The notes beneath the pieces were generated by a model. It saw only the letters and a list, made by a program, of their open reading frames with translations, ran no database searches and was not told the DNA's origin. The translations under genes were made by a program, and so were the position numbers. Of a DNA stretch of 57,730 nucleotides, positions 47,387-54,602 are shown in pieces. Numbering within the stretch: the first letter of the stretch is position 1; each line of letters opens with the position of its first letter. The DNA lies in the IMG/VR virus record IMGVR_UViG_3300045141_000380, positions 1-57,730 of that record, one strand, 5' to 3'. The stretch is from a virus.

Positions 47387-48438
47387 TGACCCCAGAAGAT
47401 GCAGAAGAATTCACTCAATCCCTTGGTCAAATCATTGGCGGGTCCTGGCGCCAGATCGCGCTCGCCAAGCGGCTCGGTGTGCCGAAGGCGCTCGGGCTCG
47501 ATACTGAGAAATGGGTGCGCGAGCGACTCGGCGGCTATATCAAGCTGTCCGTCGACGAACGGCGAGAGGCTGCACATGAACTGTCCAGTTCTGGCCACGG
47601 TGTCCGCGAAGTCGGCGAAATTCTCGGCATAAGCAAGAGTCAGGCTGCTGAAGATGTCCGGAACTGGACGCCGCTCGACGCGGTGGCAACGCTGGCGGCC
47701 GATGAGAAGGTGGTGCGCGCCATAAAGGCAGAAGAGCGTCGGCAAGAGCAGCAACAAACGCGGGATGGCCAACACGTGGAGGATGGCTGCACGGTCGATG
47801 ATTTGCAAACTTTGATCGCCAGAGGCAGAAAATTCGGTGTGATCTACGCGGATCCTCCTTGGGTCTTCAAGGTTTACAGCGGCAAGGGCAAGGCTCGTTC
47901 CGCCGATCGGCATTATAAGCAAGACGACAAGACCGGCGAACGCACGCTTTCTATTGAAGACCTTAAAGCGCTGCCGATTTCCGAACTCGCGGCGACAGAT
48001 TCCGCCCTGCTGTTGTGGGCCGTCATGCCTGAACTGCCTGGCGCGCTCGAGGTCATGAAGGCGTGGGGCTTCACATACAAAACTACGGCGTTCGTCTGGG
48101 TGAAGACGACGGAAAACGCAGGAGGAATCCTCCGCGACGGCGCCGGACTCCATTGGGGGATGGGATACTGGACCCGTGCCAACGCTGAAGTCTGTCTGCT
48201 TGGAACTCGCGGCAAACCTAAACGAAAAGCCAAAGACGTTCACCAGATTATCGTGTCGCCAGTCGGTGAGCACAGCCGCAAGCCAGAACAGACAAATGCG
48301 CGCATCGAGCGCCTGCTGAACGGACCTTATCTGGAACTCTTTGCGCGGCGCCCAATGCATGGCTGGAGCGTATGGGGCAACGACATTACCCGCGGACTCT
48401 TTCATCTAACAATACCAGAATTGGAGGCGGCCGAATGA
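47386..48438 (+). CDS. MT-A70-type adenine methyltransferase with N-terminal HTH
   Basis: 350 aa. ATG at 47386 chosen because GGAGG is seven bases upstream. N-terminal ~90 residues include a recognition helix (HGVREVGEILGISKSQAAED VRNW). Catalytic domain: FGVIYADPPWVFKVYSG with DPPW, then LLLWAVMPELPGALEVMKAW GFTYKTTAFVWVK and LLGTRGKPKRK, a Gly-rich stretch and HSRKPEQTNARIERLL, all typical of MT-A70/IME4-like phage methylases. It would produce N6-methyladenine, protecting phage DNA or controlling expression. Confidence 0.88.
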   Translation: MTPEDAEEFTQSLGQIIGGSWRQIALAKRLGVPKALGLDTEKWVRERLGGYIKLSVDERREAAHELSSSGHGVREVGEILGISKSQAAEDVRNWTPLDAVATLAADEKVVRAIKAEERRQEQQQTRDGQHVEDGCTVDDLQTLIARGRKFGVIYADPPWVFKVYSGKGKARSADRHYKQDDKTGERTLSIEDLKALPISELAATDSALLLWAVMPELPGALEVMKAWGFTYKTTAFVWVKTTENAGGILRDGAGLHWGMGYWTRANAEVCLLGTRGKPKRKAKDVHQIIVSPVGEHSRKPEQTNARIERLLNGPYLELFARRPMHGWSVWGNDITRGLFHLTIPELEAAE

Positions 48439-48968
48439 GCAACGGATTGTTTCCGCCTGACCCGCCGCAAGATCCGTTCGAGCAATTCGAACAGAAGCGT
48501 CAGGGCCAAGAATCAAACATTGCCGGAAAACTTCTTGAGGAGGCAATTGAAAACGCTTTCAAGCGACGCGGAATTTTGGTGACGAGTTATCAGAGCATCG
48601 GTGAGGGTTTGGATCTGTTTGAAAAGCGCATGCTGATACGCAATGCTCCCTACAAATCGATCTACGGCGCCAGGTCGTTTAGCGAATTCCAATATCGCCA
48701 CGCTAATTTGAGGGTTCGCATCGAATGCCGATCCCAGCAGGTTGCCGGGTCCGTTGATGAGAAATTCCCTTATTTGCTGATGAATGCACAGGCCGCGATG
48801 CCAGAAGCGTTTGTCTGGTTTGTACTTGAGGGAATTGGGGCGCGGGCAAAAGCGATCGCGTGGCTCAAGCACCAAGCTATTCAAACCAGAGCGAAAACGA
48901 TTCGCGTGCTTACCCTCGCCGAGGCTCAACGTGCCATTAAGCACCTCGTCGAGCGAGGCGCCGCATGA
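48435..48968 (+). CDS. PD-(D/E)XK-like nuclease with unusual catalytic residue
   Basis: 177 aa; ATGA overlap. IECRSQQVAGSVDEKFPYLL MNAQAAMPEAFVWFVLEG is a pattern seen in phage restriction-like nucleases where E-C-K-x-Q-Q is normal; here it is E-C-R. Preceding acidic residue in GEGLDLFEKR could be the metal ligand. AKAIAWLKHQAIQTRA ends the fold. Association with a methylase suggests a restriction-modification-like or resolution pair. The K-to-R change may impair cutting. Confidence 0.65.
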   Translation: MSNGLFPPDPPQDPFEQFEQKRQGQESNIAGKLLEEAIENAFKRRGILVTSYQSIGEGLDLFEKRMLIRNAPYKSIYGARSFSEFQYRHANLRVRIECRSQQVAGSVDEKFPYLLMNAQAAMPEAFVWFVLEGIGARAKAIAWLKHQAIQTRAKTIRVLTLAEAQRAIKHLVERGAA

Positions 48969-49303
48969 GGCGCGTCGTGCTCGAAAGCCCGTATCACGGT
49001 GGCCTGTTTCGCCGCTGGCTCAACGTGCGTTTCGCGCGCGCCTGCATGCGCGACTGCCTCATGCGCGGCGAGGCGCCACTGTGCAGTCACCTCTTGTACG
49101 CGCAACGCGGTGTGCTGCGCGACGACGTGCCCGACGAGCGCCAGCTCGGCATCGACGCCGGTCACGCTTGGATTTCAAGCGCCGAGGCAATGGTGGTCTA
49201 CCTTTCGCCCAGCGGCCGCATCACGCCCGGCATGGACGTCGGCATCAAGCGCGCCAAGGCGATCGGCATCCCGGTCGAGTTCCGACGGCTGGAAGGGGCG
49301 TGA
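48965..49303 (+). CDS. DUF4406/DUF7768-like (nucleoside deoxyribosyltransferase-like fold)
   Basis: 112 aa. RRVVLESPYHGGLFRRWLNV RFARACMRDCLMRGEAPLCS HLLYAQRGVLRDDVPDERQL is the well-known phage pattern xVVIESPxAGdx..NxxYARxCMRDCLxRGEAPfASHLLYtQ. The fold is related to nucleoside 2-deoxyribosyltransferases; the substrate is not known. Continues the nuclease/modification cluster by an ATGA overlap. Confidence 0.8.
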   Translation: MRRVVLESPYHGGLFRRWLNVRFARACMRDCLMRGEAPLCSHLLYAQRGVLRDDVPDERQLGIDAGHAWISSAEAMVVYLSPSGRITPGMDVGIKRAKAIGIPVEFRRLEGA

Positions 49304-49307
49304 AGCT

Positions 49308-49877
49308 ATGGTCTGGATCGAGCACAAGATCGTCGATCGATTCAAGTTCAATGGCGGTCGCGAGCTTGTCTGCGATCGTATCGAGTATGAGGAAACCTTC
49401 CCCCGTGAACCGACAAAGCAGGGTATCGACCTCGATCGCTTGTGGCGTCTCGCAGAAACGCGCGCATGGCTCACGCCACATTGCGAGAGCCCGATCGAGA
49501 TCACGCTCGGCGCACATCTGTTCGTATTCATGCAGGACAACGGTTTCAGTCCGAAGCTCTGCCTGAGTTGCGAAGCGCCCACACGTCCGGCCAACGAAGT
49601 GCTGTTGATCCCGCAATTCCGATGGGAACGCTACCGCGGCGATTTCGTGATTCGCATTCCGGGGACGCCGCGACAGCTGCTGTTCATCGAATGCGATGGC
49701 CGCGACTTCCATCGTGCTACGACGCAACAGATCGAGCGCGATCGCGGCCGCGACCAGGAAATGATCGATGTCGGTCATAAGGTTTTTCGTTTCACCGGGA
49801 GCCAGATCAACCGCTATCCGGCTTCCTGCGCGCTCGCGGTGCTGGGCAGGCAAAAACGACCGGAGAATCCGGCATGA
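49308..49877 (+). CDS. DUF559/Vsr-like PD-(D/E)XK endonuclease
   Basis: 189 aa. CESPIEITLGAHLFVF near residue 60, then IPQFRWERYRGDFVIRIPG with the catalytic Asp, LLFIECDGRDFHRATTQQIE RDRGRDQEMI with E-x-D and His, and GHKVFRFTGSQI. The order SPIExxL, YRxDF, ECDGxxFH, KDRxRDxxxxxxGxxVxRFTGxxI is the DUF559/very-short-patch fold. Likely acts on phage or host DNA. Stop overlaps the next gene (ATGA). Confidence 0.78.
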   Translation: MVWIEHKIVDRFKFNGGRELVCDRIEYEETFPREPTKQGIDLDRLWRLAETRAWLTPHCESPIEITLGAHLFVFMQDNGFSPKLCLSCEAPTRPANEVLLIPQFRWERYRGDFVIRIPGTPRQLLFIECDGRDFHRATTQQIERDRGRDQEMIDVGHKVFRFTGSQINRYPASCALAVLGRQKRPENPA

Positions 49878-50671
49878 CAGCGACGCCATGGGGCAAGTTT
49901 TTTTGGGCCGACTGGCTCGCCGATCCGGGCTTGCGGGCGTGCTCGGCTACCGCCCGCGGCATCTGGATGGACATGCTCTGCGTCGCCGCGTCCCACGAAC
50001 CGCCGGGATACGTCGCAATCGGCGGCAGAGCCATGACGGTCGAGGAAATAGCGAGGTTGACCGGCGTCGAAACCGCCGTGGCCGACCACCTGGTGAACGA
50101 GCTCAAAACCAAAAACGTCTGCAGCCGAACCGAGGACGGAACCCTCTACTCGAGGCGCATGATCCGCGATCATGAAAACGCCGGCCGAAAGAGCATGTGC
50201 GAGCAATGCGGCAAGCTATACGTGCCGCAGCGATCGGACTCGCGATACTGCTCGAACGGGTGCAAACAGCGGGCTTACCGTAACAGAACCAACACTAACC
50301 GTAACGGTAACGCTAACAGTAACGTATCCGTAACGCTATCAGTCTCAAACGTTACCGATAACGAGACTGATAAAGCCAAAAAAGACAAGCAAAATCAATC
50401 GTGTTACGGATCGCCTCGCGCGGGCGCGCGGGCACCATCTGCCAGAAAGAAAGTAAGAAAGCTTCCTTTCTTCGCTGAGAGTGAGAGCGCACCACAAGCA
50501 AGCAAGATCAACGCACCCCAACAGCCGACCAGCGGGCCGGCTACGGCGCTACCTGACGGGCGCGCCGGCCCGCCGTCGTCCGACAGCGAAGCAAGCAAGC
50601 GACCCCACGAACTCACCAAGGCCGAGTTCGAGGCAAAGCTCGACGCCAAACGCAAAACCGGAGAACCCTGA
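49874..50671 (+). CDS. Phage replication initiation-type protein containing an iteron-like DNA cluster
   Basis: 265 aa. Residues 1-95 (KFFWADWLADPGLRACSATA RGIWMDMLCVAASH ... EEIARLTGVETAVADHLVNE L) are a DUF1376-like winged-helix replication domain as in lambda O-type proteins. Then a zinc ribbon MCEQCGKLYVPQRSDSRYCS NGCKQRA. Residues ~135-165 (NTNRNGNANSNVSVTLSVSN) are low-complexity because the DNA there contains GTAACG repeats. C-terminal part basic/proline-rich. By analogy with lambda O, the protein likely binds an origin inside its own gene. Confidence 0.72.
   Translation: MTATPWGKFFWADWLADPGLRACSATARGIWMDMLCVAASHEPPGYVAIGGRAMTVEEIARLTGVETAVADHLVNELKTKNVCSRTEDGTLYSRRMIRDHENAGRKSMCEQCGKLYVPQRSDSRYCSNGCKQRAYRNRTNTNRNGNANSNVSVTLSVSNVTDNETDKAKKDKQNQSCYGSPRAGARAPSARKKVRKLPFFAESESAPQASKINAPQQPTSGPATALPDGRAGPPSSDSEASKRPHELTKAEFEAKLDAKRKTGEP
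50276..50370. other. Candidate replication origin (GTAACG iterons and inverted repeat)
   Basis: GTAAC(G) direct copies at 50280, 50301, 50307, 50319 and 50330, an inverted CGTTAC at 50350, plus ACTAAC/GCTAAC variants. CAGTCTC (50340-50346) and GAGACTG (50363-50369) make a perfect inverted repeat bracketing the last copies. AT content rises here relative to the surroundings. Position inside the replication gene is that of lambdoid origins. Confidence 0.55.
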
Positions 50672-50964
50672 TGGCCCGCCAACCAGACCTCTTCGCAAAA
50701 CCGCGCCCGACCATCGACGAGCTCCGCGCCAAGCACGGCCCGACCTGGGGTTTGAAAACTACCGCCGACCTCGAACGCGACGAAGCCCGCACCGCCGACG
50801 ACCGCCGCCAGCGCGAAACCCGCGACCGCCACGTCCTCGCCGAATACGCAAAACTCGGCCTCGATCCCGTCCACGCCAGCGACGGAACCCTCGTCTCGCC
50901 AGCACTGCTGCGAGCCCTCAATCGCTTGCCCGCAAAACCACCGCACAACGGGGAAACCCAATGA
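50671..50964 (+). CDS. Hypothetical basic protein (97 aa)
   Basis: Start overlaps the replication gene stop (TGATG). Lys/Arg-rich helical: PTIDELRAKHGPTWGLKTTA DLERDEARTADDRRQRETRD. Small proteins following replication genes may be loaders or unrelated. ATGA overlap with the next gene supports it as part of the operon. Confidence 0.58.
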   Translation: MARQPDLFAKPRPTIDELRAKHGPTWGLKTTADLERDEARTADDRRQRETRDRHVLAEYAKLGLDPVHASDGTLVSPALLRALNRLPAKPPHNGETQ

Positions 50965-51305
50965 AACTCACCCTCACCCTCACCGTCACGCCGTCCCGCA
51001 ACCCAGACGGCAGACGCGCATACTCGAACCGCGGCCAACTCTTCGACGCCGCCATCGACGACACCATCGTCGTCCGCCGCTCAACCCAGCCCTTCCTCGA
51101 CGGATGCCGAACCCTCATCGCAGCAGGCGCCGACCCTGACACCCCGGTCGCCATGCGCCACGCCGGGTCCGACCACGACGCCCTGACCTCCACCGTCGGG
51201 GCAGCCGCAAAGCTCACCGTCGAGGAAGGCGATAGAGCACCATACTTCCGCCAGTGGGAGCCGTCGCCACGTGCGGCGGTAAATCCGCCCAGCGATTTTC
51301 CATAG
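50961..51305 (+). CDS. Hypothetical protein (114 aa)
   Basis: ATGA coupled. Sequence KLTLTLTVTPSRNPDGRRAY SNRGQLFDAAIDDTIVVRRS TQPFLDGCRTLIAAGADPDT, a small alpha/beta protein with a typical GAAAKLTVEE ending, common in phages of alphaproteobacteria. Codon use is GC-rich with many C-ending codons. Last gene before a long control region. Confidence 0.6.
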   Translation: MKLTLTLTVTPSRNPDGRRAYSNRGQLFDAAIDDTIVVRRSTQPFLDGCRTLIAAGADPDTPVAMRHAGSDHDALTSTVGAAAKLTVEEGDRAPYFRQWEPSPRAAVNPPSDFP

Positions 51306-51960
51306 CCCCAAGCTAGGGGGGGGGCTGACCAGGAGGAAAACGCACCCACGGGCTTCCGCCAACGCAACAGGATAAGTGGTACACAAATACCAAATTGGTT
51401 TTCCGCAAACCCATATGCCGGGGACACGTATAAGAGCTCGGATGGGGGGTGGCCTGTCCAGGGTGGGGGTGGGGTAGGCCTGGGGTGGCTGTCTCATTAG
51501 CGGTCTCATTGGCAGTCTTGTTACGTTCCAAAGCGCAACTTCCCTTGTAGGGAACTCGCATCATTGAAAGCATTGGGTTATCGGCGCCAGTGTCCAGTCC
51601 GTGTCCGAAACAGATGCGGGCGGAAGCAGGCCATATGTGACCGTTCTGTCACATGTGGCTAAGCCCGTTCCATACAGTGGAACATTAGGTCAGCCTTCCT
51701 GACCTATTGGGGCGGAAACAGACATAATCAGATACTTGGTCTTAAAACCAGGTGTTAAACCATTTAGGACCATCTCCGCCCATCCCGATACTGTTTTCCC
51801 TACATTTACGCTTATTAAGACCGCGGTCTTTTGACAATCGTTGCCGCAACTATTAACAAAACTATTAATGACTGGTTTGCAAACCGCGGCATGTTTGTTT
51901 ATTCTAATTAGACCGGATGCAGCGACATTCGGCGACAAACAAACTGCAAGGACAAACCCA
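51306..51960 (+). promoter_or_regulatory. 650-bp control region: operator, hairpins, promoter
   Basis: No gene seen. Notable sites: ATGTGAC / GTCACAT inverted repeat at 51635-51654, the same half-site family as the repressor operators 7 kb away; GTTCCA-TACAG-TGGAAC (51667-51683); TAGGTCAG-CCTTC-CTGACCTA (51686-51706). TTGACA at 51831-51836 is a consensus -35 with an AT-rich TATTAACAA downstream, the likely promoter for the gene array starting at 51961. Regions up to 51600 are G-rich with no visible structure. Confidence 0.6.
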
Positions 51961-52461
51961 ATGGCCACGATTACCAAGACTGATATTGCGGCGATCCGAT
52001 CCGCTGATAGGCTTTGCGTGCATTTGAATAAGAACAACTCTACGGGTCTTGTCAGGCTCATTAAGGGCCGCGACCGCGACAAGCCGTTCTCGGAGGATCA
52101 GGAATACGTATTGCCGTGCTCCGTTGAATTGCATGGTTATAACCATCGGAATGCGATTGAGAATGGCGCGCAATGTTTTGCGCATGTGTATTTGTTTCAT
52201 TCGCAGCATATTCCCGCGTCGTGCATCATGCGAACGTTGCGGGCTGGCGACGAGGTAACGTTTGTCTTTTACCCGGACGCCCATTCCAATGGTTATCTGG
52301 CGAAGGCCGGTTTGCATGGTGATGCGCTTTACATGCATGTAAGGCGTGGCGACAAGCGCTACGAATGGAACCTGCAAACGTCGACTTGCCCTGAGAACAG
52401 CGCGCGGATGTGCCGCGGCGTTCCGCCGTCTCAATCCTATCTGGACAGCGCAGCGGCGTGA
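51961..52461 (+). CDS. Hypothetical protein, first gene of the leader-repeat array (166 aa)
   Basis: ATG preceded by GCAAGGACAAACCCA. Soluble, beta-rich: IRSADRLCVHLNKNNSTGLV RLIKGRDRDKPFSEDQEYVL, VTFVFYPDAHSNGYLAKAGL HGDALYMHVRRGDKRYEWNL. AT-richer than its neighbours, suggesting separate origin. No family recognised, but length and ribosome site make it secure as a gene. Confidence 0.65.
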   Translation: MATITKTDIAAIRSADRLCVHLNKNNSTGLVRLIKGRDRDKPFSEDQEYVLPCSVELHGYNHRNAIENGAQCFAHVYLFHSQHIPASCIMRTLRAGDEVTFVFYPDAHSNGYLAKAGLHGDALYMHVRRGDKRYEWNLQTSTCPENSARMCRGVPPSQSYLDSAAA

Positions 52462-52462
52462 T

Positions 52463-52556
52463 GCGCGACGGTGACCGCTGCATGCGGTCACTATCGGGCT
52501 TCAAGCCTGGGCTTGCCAGCAAGCAAGCCTTAATGAGACTGAAAGGACAAACCAAA
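52463..52556 (+). promoter_or_regulatory. Structured leader element, copy A
   Basis: GCGCGACGGTG (52463-52473), then stem GTGACCGC-TGCAT-GCGGTCAC (52471-52491), CTATCGGGC, an AAGC-CTGG-GCTT hairpin, and GAAAGGACA just before the ATG at 52557. The same parts recur in copies B-D. Confidence 0.65.
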
Positions 52557-52757
52557 ATGTACGATCTTTCGCAGCCCAATGACGAGCCTGGCGAGTGCTG
52601 CAAATGCCGCGGCACTGGCATCTATCGTTGGGGCATGAATGGTTCCAAGGAGGGCCTGTGCTTCTCATGTGGAGGCGCTGGCAAGCAAACCCGATCTGAC
52701 ATTGGCCGCAATTGCGCTTACAACCGGCACAAGATTGCACGGATTGCGAGGCTGTGA
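52557..52757 (+). CDS. Small DnaJ-type zinc-finger protein (66 aa)
   Basis: Two CxxCxGxG motifs, CKCRGTGIYRWG and CFSCGGAGKQ, forming one DnaJ-like zinc-binding unit; the preceding GECCKC adds a Cys. C-terminus SDIGRNCAYNRHKIARIARL. Proteins with only this zinc finger are common phage small proteins; possibly RNA/protein binding. Ribosome site GAAAGGACA. Confidence 0.7.
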   Translation: MYDLSQPNDEPGECCKCRGTGIYRWGMNGSKEGLCFSCGGAGKQTRSDIGRNCAYNRHKIARIARL

Positions 52758-52758
52758 C

Positions 52759-52850
52759 GCGCGACGGTGGCCCGCGTGACGGGCCACTATCGGGCGGCAA
52801 GCCCAAAGGGAACGGCAGCAACCGTTCTCGACATTGGAAAGGACAACGAA
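52759..52850 (+). promoter_or_regulatory. Structured leader element, copy B
   Basis: GCGCGACGGTG (52759-52769); stem GTGGCCCG-CGTGA-CGGGCCAC (52767-52787), a fully compensated variant of copy A; CTATCGGGC again; AACGG...CCGTT hairpin; GAAAGGACA before the ATG at 52852. Confidence 0.65.
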
Positions 52851-52851
52851 G

Positions 52852-53190
52852 ATGACAAAACGAATAGCAGATGAGTTGAAAGTTGGGGACGTGATTATGC
52901 CGCCGCCGCGGGAGCTTCAATTGTGGATGCGCCGCGACATAGCCAAACGCGGTTTGCCTGAATCGGCTTTGCACCTGACGATAACCAATATCGTGTGGGG
53001 CACCCCTGATAAGCGGGGCCGTTGGTTACTAGTGACGGCCGATCATGCCATTGAATGGCACGCTGGGCGCAAGCCTTATCCAATCAAGTTCAAGGTGCGG
53101 CCTGAGACGCCTTGGGAAGTGGTGTCCGCCGCGGATGCGTCCGACCCAATGGACGACTTCAATTACGTCGGCTCGAAGCACCACTATTGA
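52852..53190 (+). CDS. Hypothetical protein (112 aa)
   Basis: KRIADELKVGDVIMPPPREL QLWMRRDI ... LTITNIVWGTPDKRGRWLLV TADHAIEWHAGRKPYPIKF. A beta-barrel-like small protein with an ADELKVGDVI start common in phage proteins of SH3-like appearance. Located in the leader-repeat array. Function unknown. Confidence 0.62.
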   Translation: MTKRIADELKVGDVIMPPPRELQLWMRRDIAKRGLPESALHLTITNIVWGTPDKRGRWLLVTADHAIEWHAGRKPYPIKFKVRPETPWEVVSAADASDPMDDFNYVGSKHHY

Positions 53191-53198
53191 TATCTGCC

Positions 53199-53250
53199 GC
53201 GCGACGGTGCGGGCAGCAACCCGCACCTCCTTCAAACCGAAAGGACAAGA
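53199..53250 (+). promoter_or_regulatory. Structured leader element, copy C (short)
   Basis: GCGCGACGGTG (53199-53209) followed by GGTGCGGG-CAGCAA-CCCGCACC (53206-53227), a third, again different but perfectly paired stem. Then CCGAAAGGACAAGACC and the ATG at 53254. Confidence 0.62.
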
Positions 53251-53253
53251 CCA

Positions 53254-53391
53254 ATGAGTGATTCCACAGTAGCTGTTTTGGTGACGATTATCGGTATTGT
53301 ATTTTTTTTGCTCGGCTATTGCGGCGGTGGATACCGAACCTATGAAGCGACCGGAGAATCTGGCGAACTTCCGTATTCAGACCAACGCTGA
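53254..53391 (+). CDS. Tiny membrane protein (45 aa)
   Basis: SDSTVAVLVTIIGIVFFLLG YCGGGYRTYEATGE: one transmembrane helix (residues ~6-25) with a short outside or inside tail. Strong GAAAGGACA ribosome site. AT-rich compared with neighbours. Function unknown. Confidence 0.6.
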   Translation: MSDSTVAVLVTIIGIVFFLLGYCGGGYRTYEATGESGELPYSDQR

Positions 53392-53406
53392 TACATGATC
53401 GCAGCC

Positions 53407-53513
53407 CATGGCGCTCCCTTTCACGGGGGCGCCATGACCGGCGATCCCGCCGAGCCCCGCCTGCGCGGGGGCAAGCTCTGGGCCAGCAAGCCCGGACACC
53501 CTGAAAGGACAGT
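53407..53513 (+). promoter_or_regulatory. Structured leader element, copy D
   Basis: CATGGCGCTCCC (53407-53418) pairs over 12 bases with GGGGGCGCCATG (53425-53436), with one T-G pair. It is followed by a GCCCCGCCTGCGCGGGGGC palindrome (about 53454-53472), then GGCCAGCAAGCCCGGACACC and TGAAAGGACA. The last two pieces recur at 54396-54427. Confidence 0.6.
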
Positions 53514-53518
53514 ATCCG

Positions 53519-53869
53519 ATGAAACTAAAGACCGTCGCTATTAGTTGCGCTTTAATAGCATCGATAATGCCAGCCGATGCCGGAATACTCGATTGGTTCA
53601 CGACGCCGTCGGCTTTTCCTAGCCGTGGTTATTACGAGGCATTTCTTGCCGGCGGCAAGAAAGGTTGTTTGAAAGAGATAGCGGCAGTCGTGGCAAATTC
53701 TGCAAATTACGACGCCTACTGCCAATGCTATGCGGTGGCTATCGCTGGGCACATAACCAGAATAGATTTGGAGATAGCAGAACGAACTAAGCTAACACCG
53801 TACGACTATGAAGACCGTCTTGCCATGCCGGCTCACGTTGCGTGTGTAGCAAAAGCCCCACGGCAGTAG
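53519..53869 (+). CDS. Secreted/periplasmic small protein (116 aa)
   Basis: Signal peptide KLKTVAISCALIASIMPADA. The mature part holds four cysteines (GGKKGCLKEIAAVVA, YDAYCQCYAVAIAGHITRI, HVACVAKAP), suggesting disulfides in the periplasm. Helical. Could be an exclusion or inhibitor protein; no family recognised. GAAAGGACA ribosome site. Confidence 0.62.
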   Translation: MKLKTVAISCALIASIMPADAGILDWFTTPSAFPSRGYYEAFLAGGKKGCLKEIAAVVANSANYDAYCQCYAVAIAGHITRIDLEIAERTKLTPYDYEDRLAMPAHVACVAKAPRQ

Positions 53870-53920
53870 CTGACGGAGGGGGCGCGCGAATGCGCCCTTC
53901 TCTCACGAGAGGGAACCGTG

Positions 53921-54088
53921 ATGACTATTGAAGAAAAGATTGAAGGCCAATTGACCGGGATTGATCACCGTCTAGCGGCGATCGATGGGCGGCTTGCGCG
54001 TATTCAAACCAACGGAACTTGGTTGTTTGCGGGGTTGTTGGCCTCTTTTGCTGCGGTCCTTGCTGTTGCGCTGCGCGTCACGCACTGA
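53921..54088 (+). CDS. Small coiled-coil plus membrane-helix protein (55 aa)
   Basis: TIEEKIEGQLTGIDHRLAAI DGRLARIQTNGTWLFAGLLA: an amphipathic N-terminal helix followed by one transmembrane segment (GTWLFAGLLASFAAVLAVAL). The layout is that of XhlA-like or small phage membrane accessory proteins. GAGAGGGAACC upstream; an inverted repeat GGGGGCGC/GCGCCC lies before it. Confidence 0.55.
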   Translation: MTIEEKIEGQLTGIDHRLAAIDGRLARIQTNGTWLFAGLLASFAAVLAVALRVTH

Positions 54089-54101
54089 CGGGACGGGCCA
54101 G

Positions 54102-54596
54102 ATGAATATCCCCGCAGGAAGCTATGTGCTCGCCACCAAATACCAGGATGGCGATCCCGGCGATGCCTGGGCGGTTGGCTTGTATCGTGGCCCGACGGGC
54201 GACGGGCGCCATTTGGTGGAGAACCCAGACGGCACGCTCATTTACGGACCGAACGGGTTTCGCCGTGTCCGTGCTGGCCTGCGCGCGGATGTAGGCCGGT
54301 GGCTTCTCGCGAATGCCGATGCCTTGGAGCGTTCACCGCCCGGGACGGTAAACCTCTGGACCATGCTAACCGATAAAGCGTTTGAAGAGAATGGCGGGGC
54401 CAGCAAGCCCGGACACCTGAAAGGACAAGACCATGAAGCTTCGTTACGTTCTACTGGCCTGCGCGCTACTGAGTGTTGCCCCGCTTGTGGTGGCGAAGGT
54501 CGCGACTTGCGCGGCCACCCCAACGATCCACATCCCAAAGATTACGGGATTTGCCCGGTTTGTGCAGGGCAGCGCTCGATAGAGGTGGGGGATTGA
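54102..54596 (+). CDS. Composite protein with C-terminal zinc ribbon (164 aa)
   Basis: N-terminal ~100 residues: NIPAGSYVLATKYQDGDPGD AWAVGLYRG ... NGFRRVRAGLRADVGRWLLA, a beta-rich small domain typical of phages. At residues ~100-115 the frame (ASKPGHLKGQDHEASL) is read through a copy of the leader element (54396-54432). The C-terminal CPACGGEGRDLRGHPNDPHP KDYGICPVCAGQ is a clear four-cysteine ribbon. It may be a fusion created by recombination at the repeated leader. Confidence 0.6.
   Translation: MNIPAGSYVLATKYQDGDPGDAWAVGLYRGPTGDGRHLVENPDGTLIYGPNGFRRVRAGLRADVGRWLLANADALERSPPGTVNLWTMLTDKAFEENGGASKPGHLKGQDHEASLRSTGLRATECCPACGGEGRDLRGHPNDPHPKDYGICPVCAGQRSIEVGD
54433..54582 (+). CDS. Possible signal-peptide protein overlapping in another frame (49 aa)
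   Basis: ATG placed exactly after the conserved GAAAGGACAAGACC. The first 28 residues (KLRYVLLACALLSVAPLVVA) are a convincing signal peptide, as in the gene at 53519. The remainder overlaps the zinc-ribbon frame and looks less natural. Either a true overprinted gene or the start of a former secreted-protein gene truncated by fusion. Confidence 0.35.
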   Translation: MKLRYVLLACALLSVAPLVVAKVATCAATPTIHIPKITGFARFVQGSAR

Positions 54597-54602
54597 TCCA
54601 AG

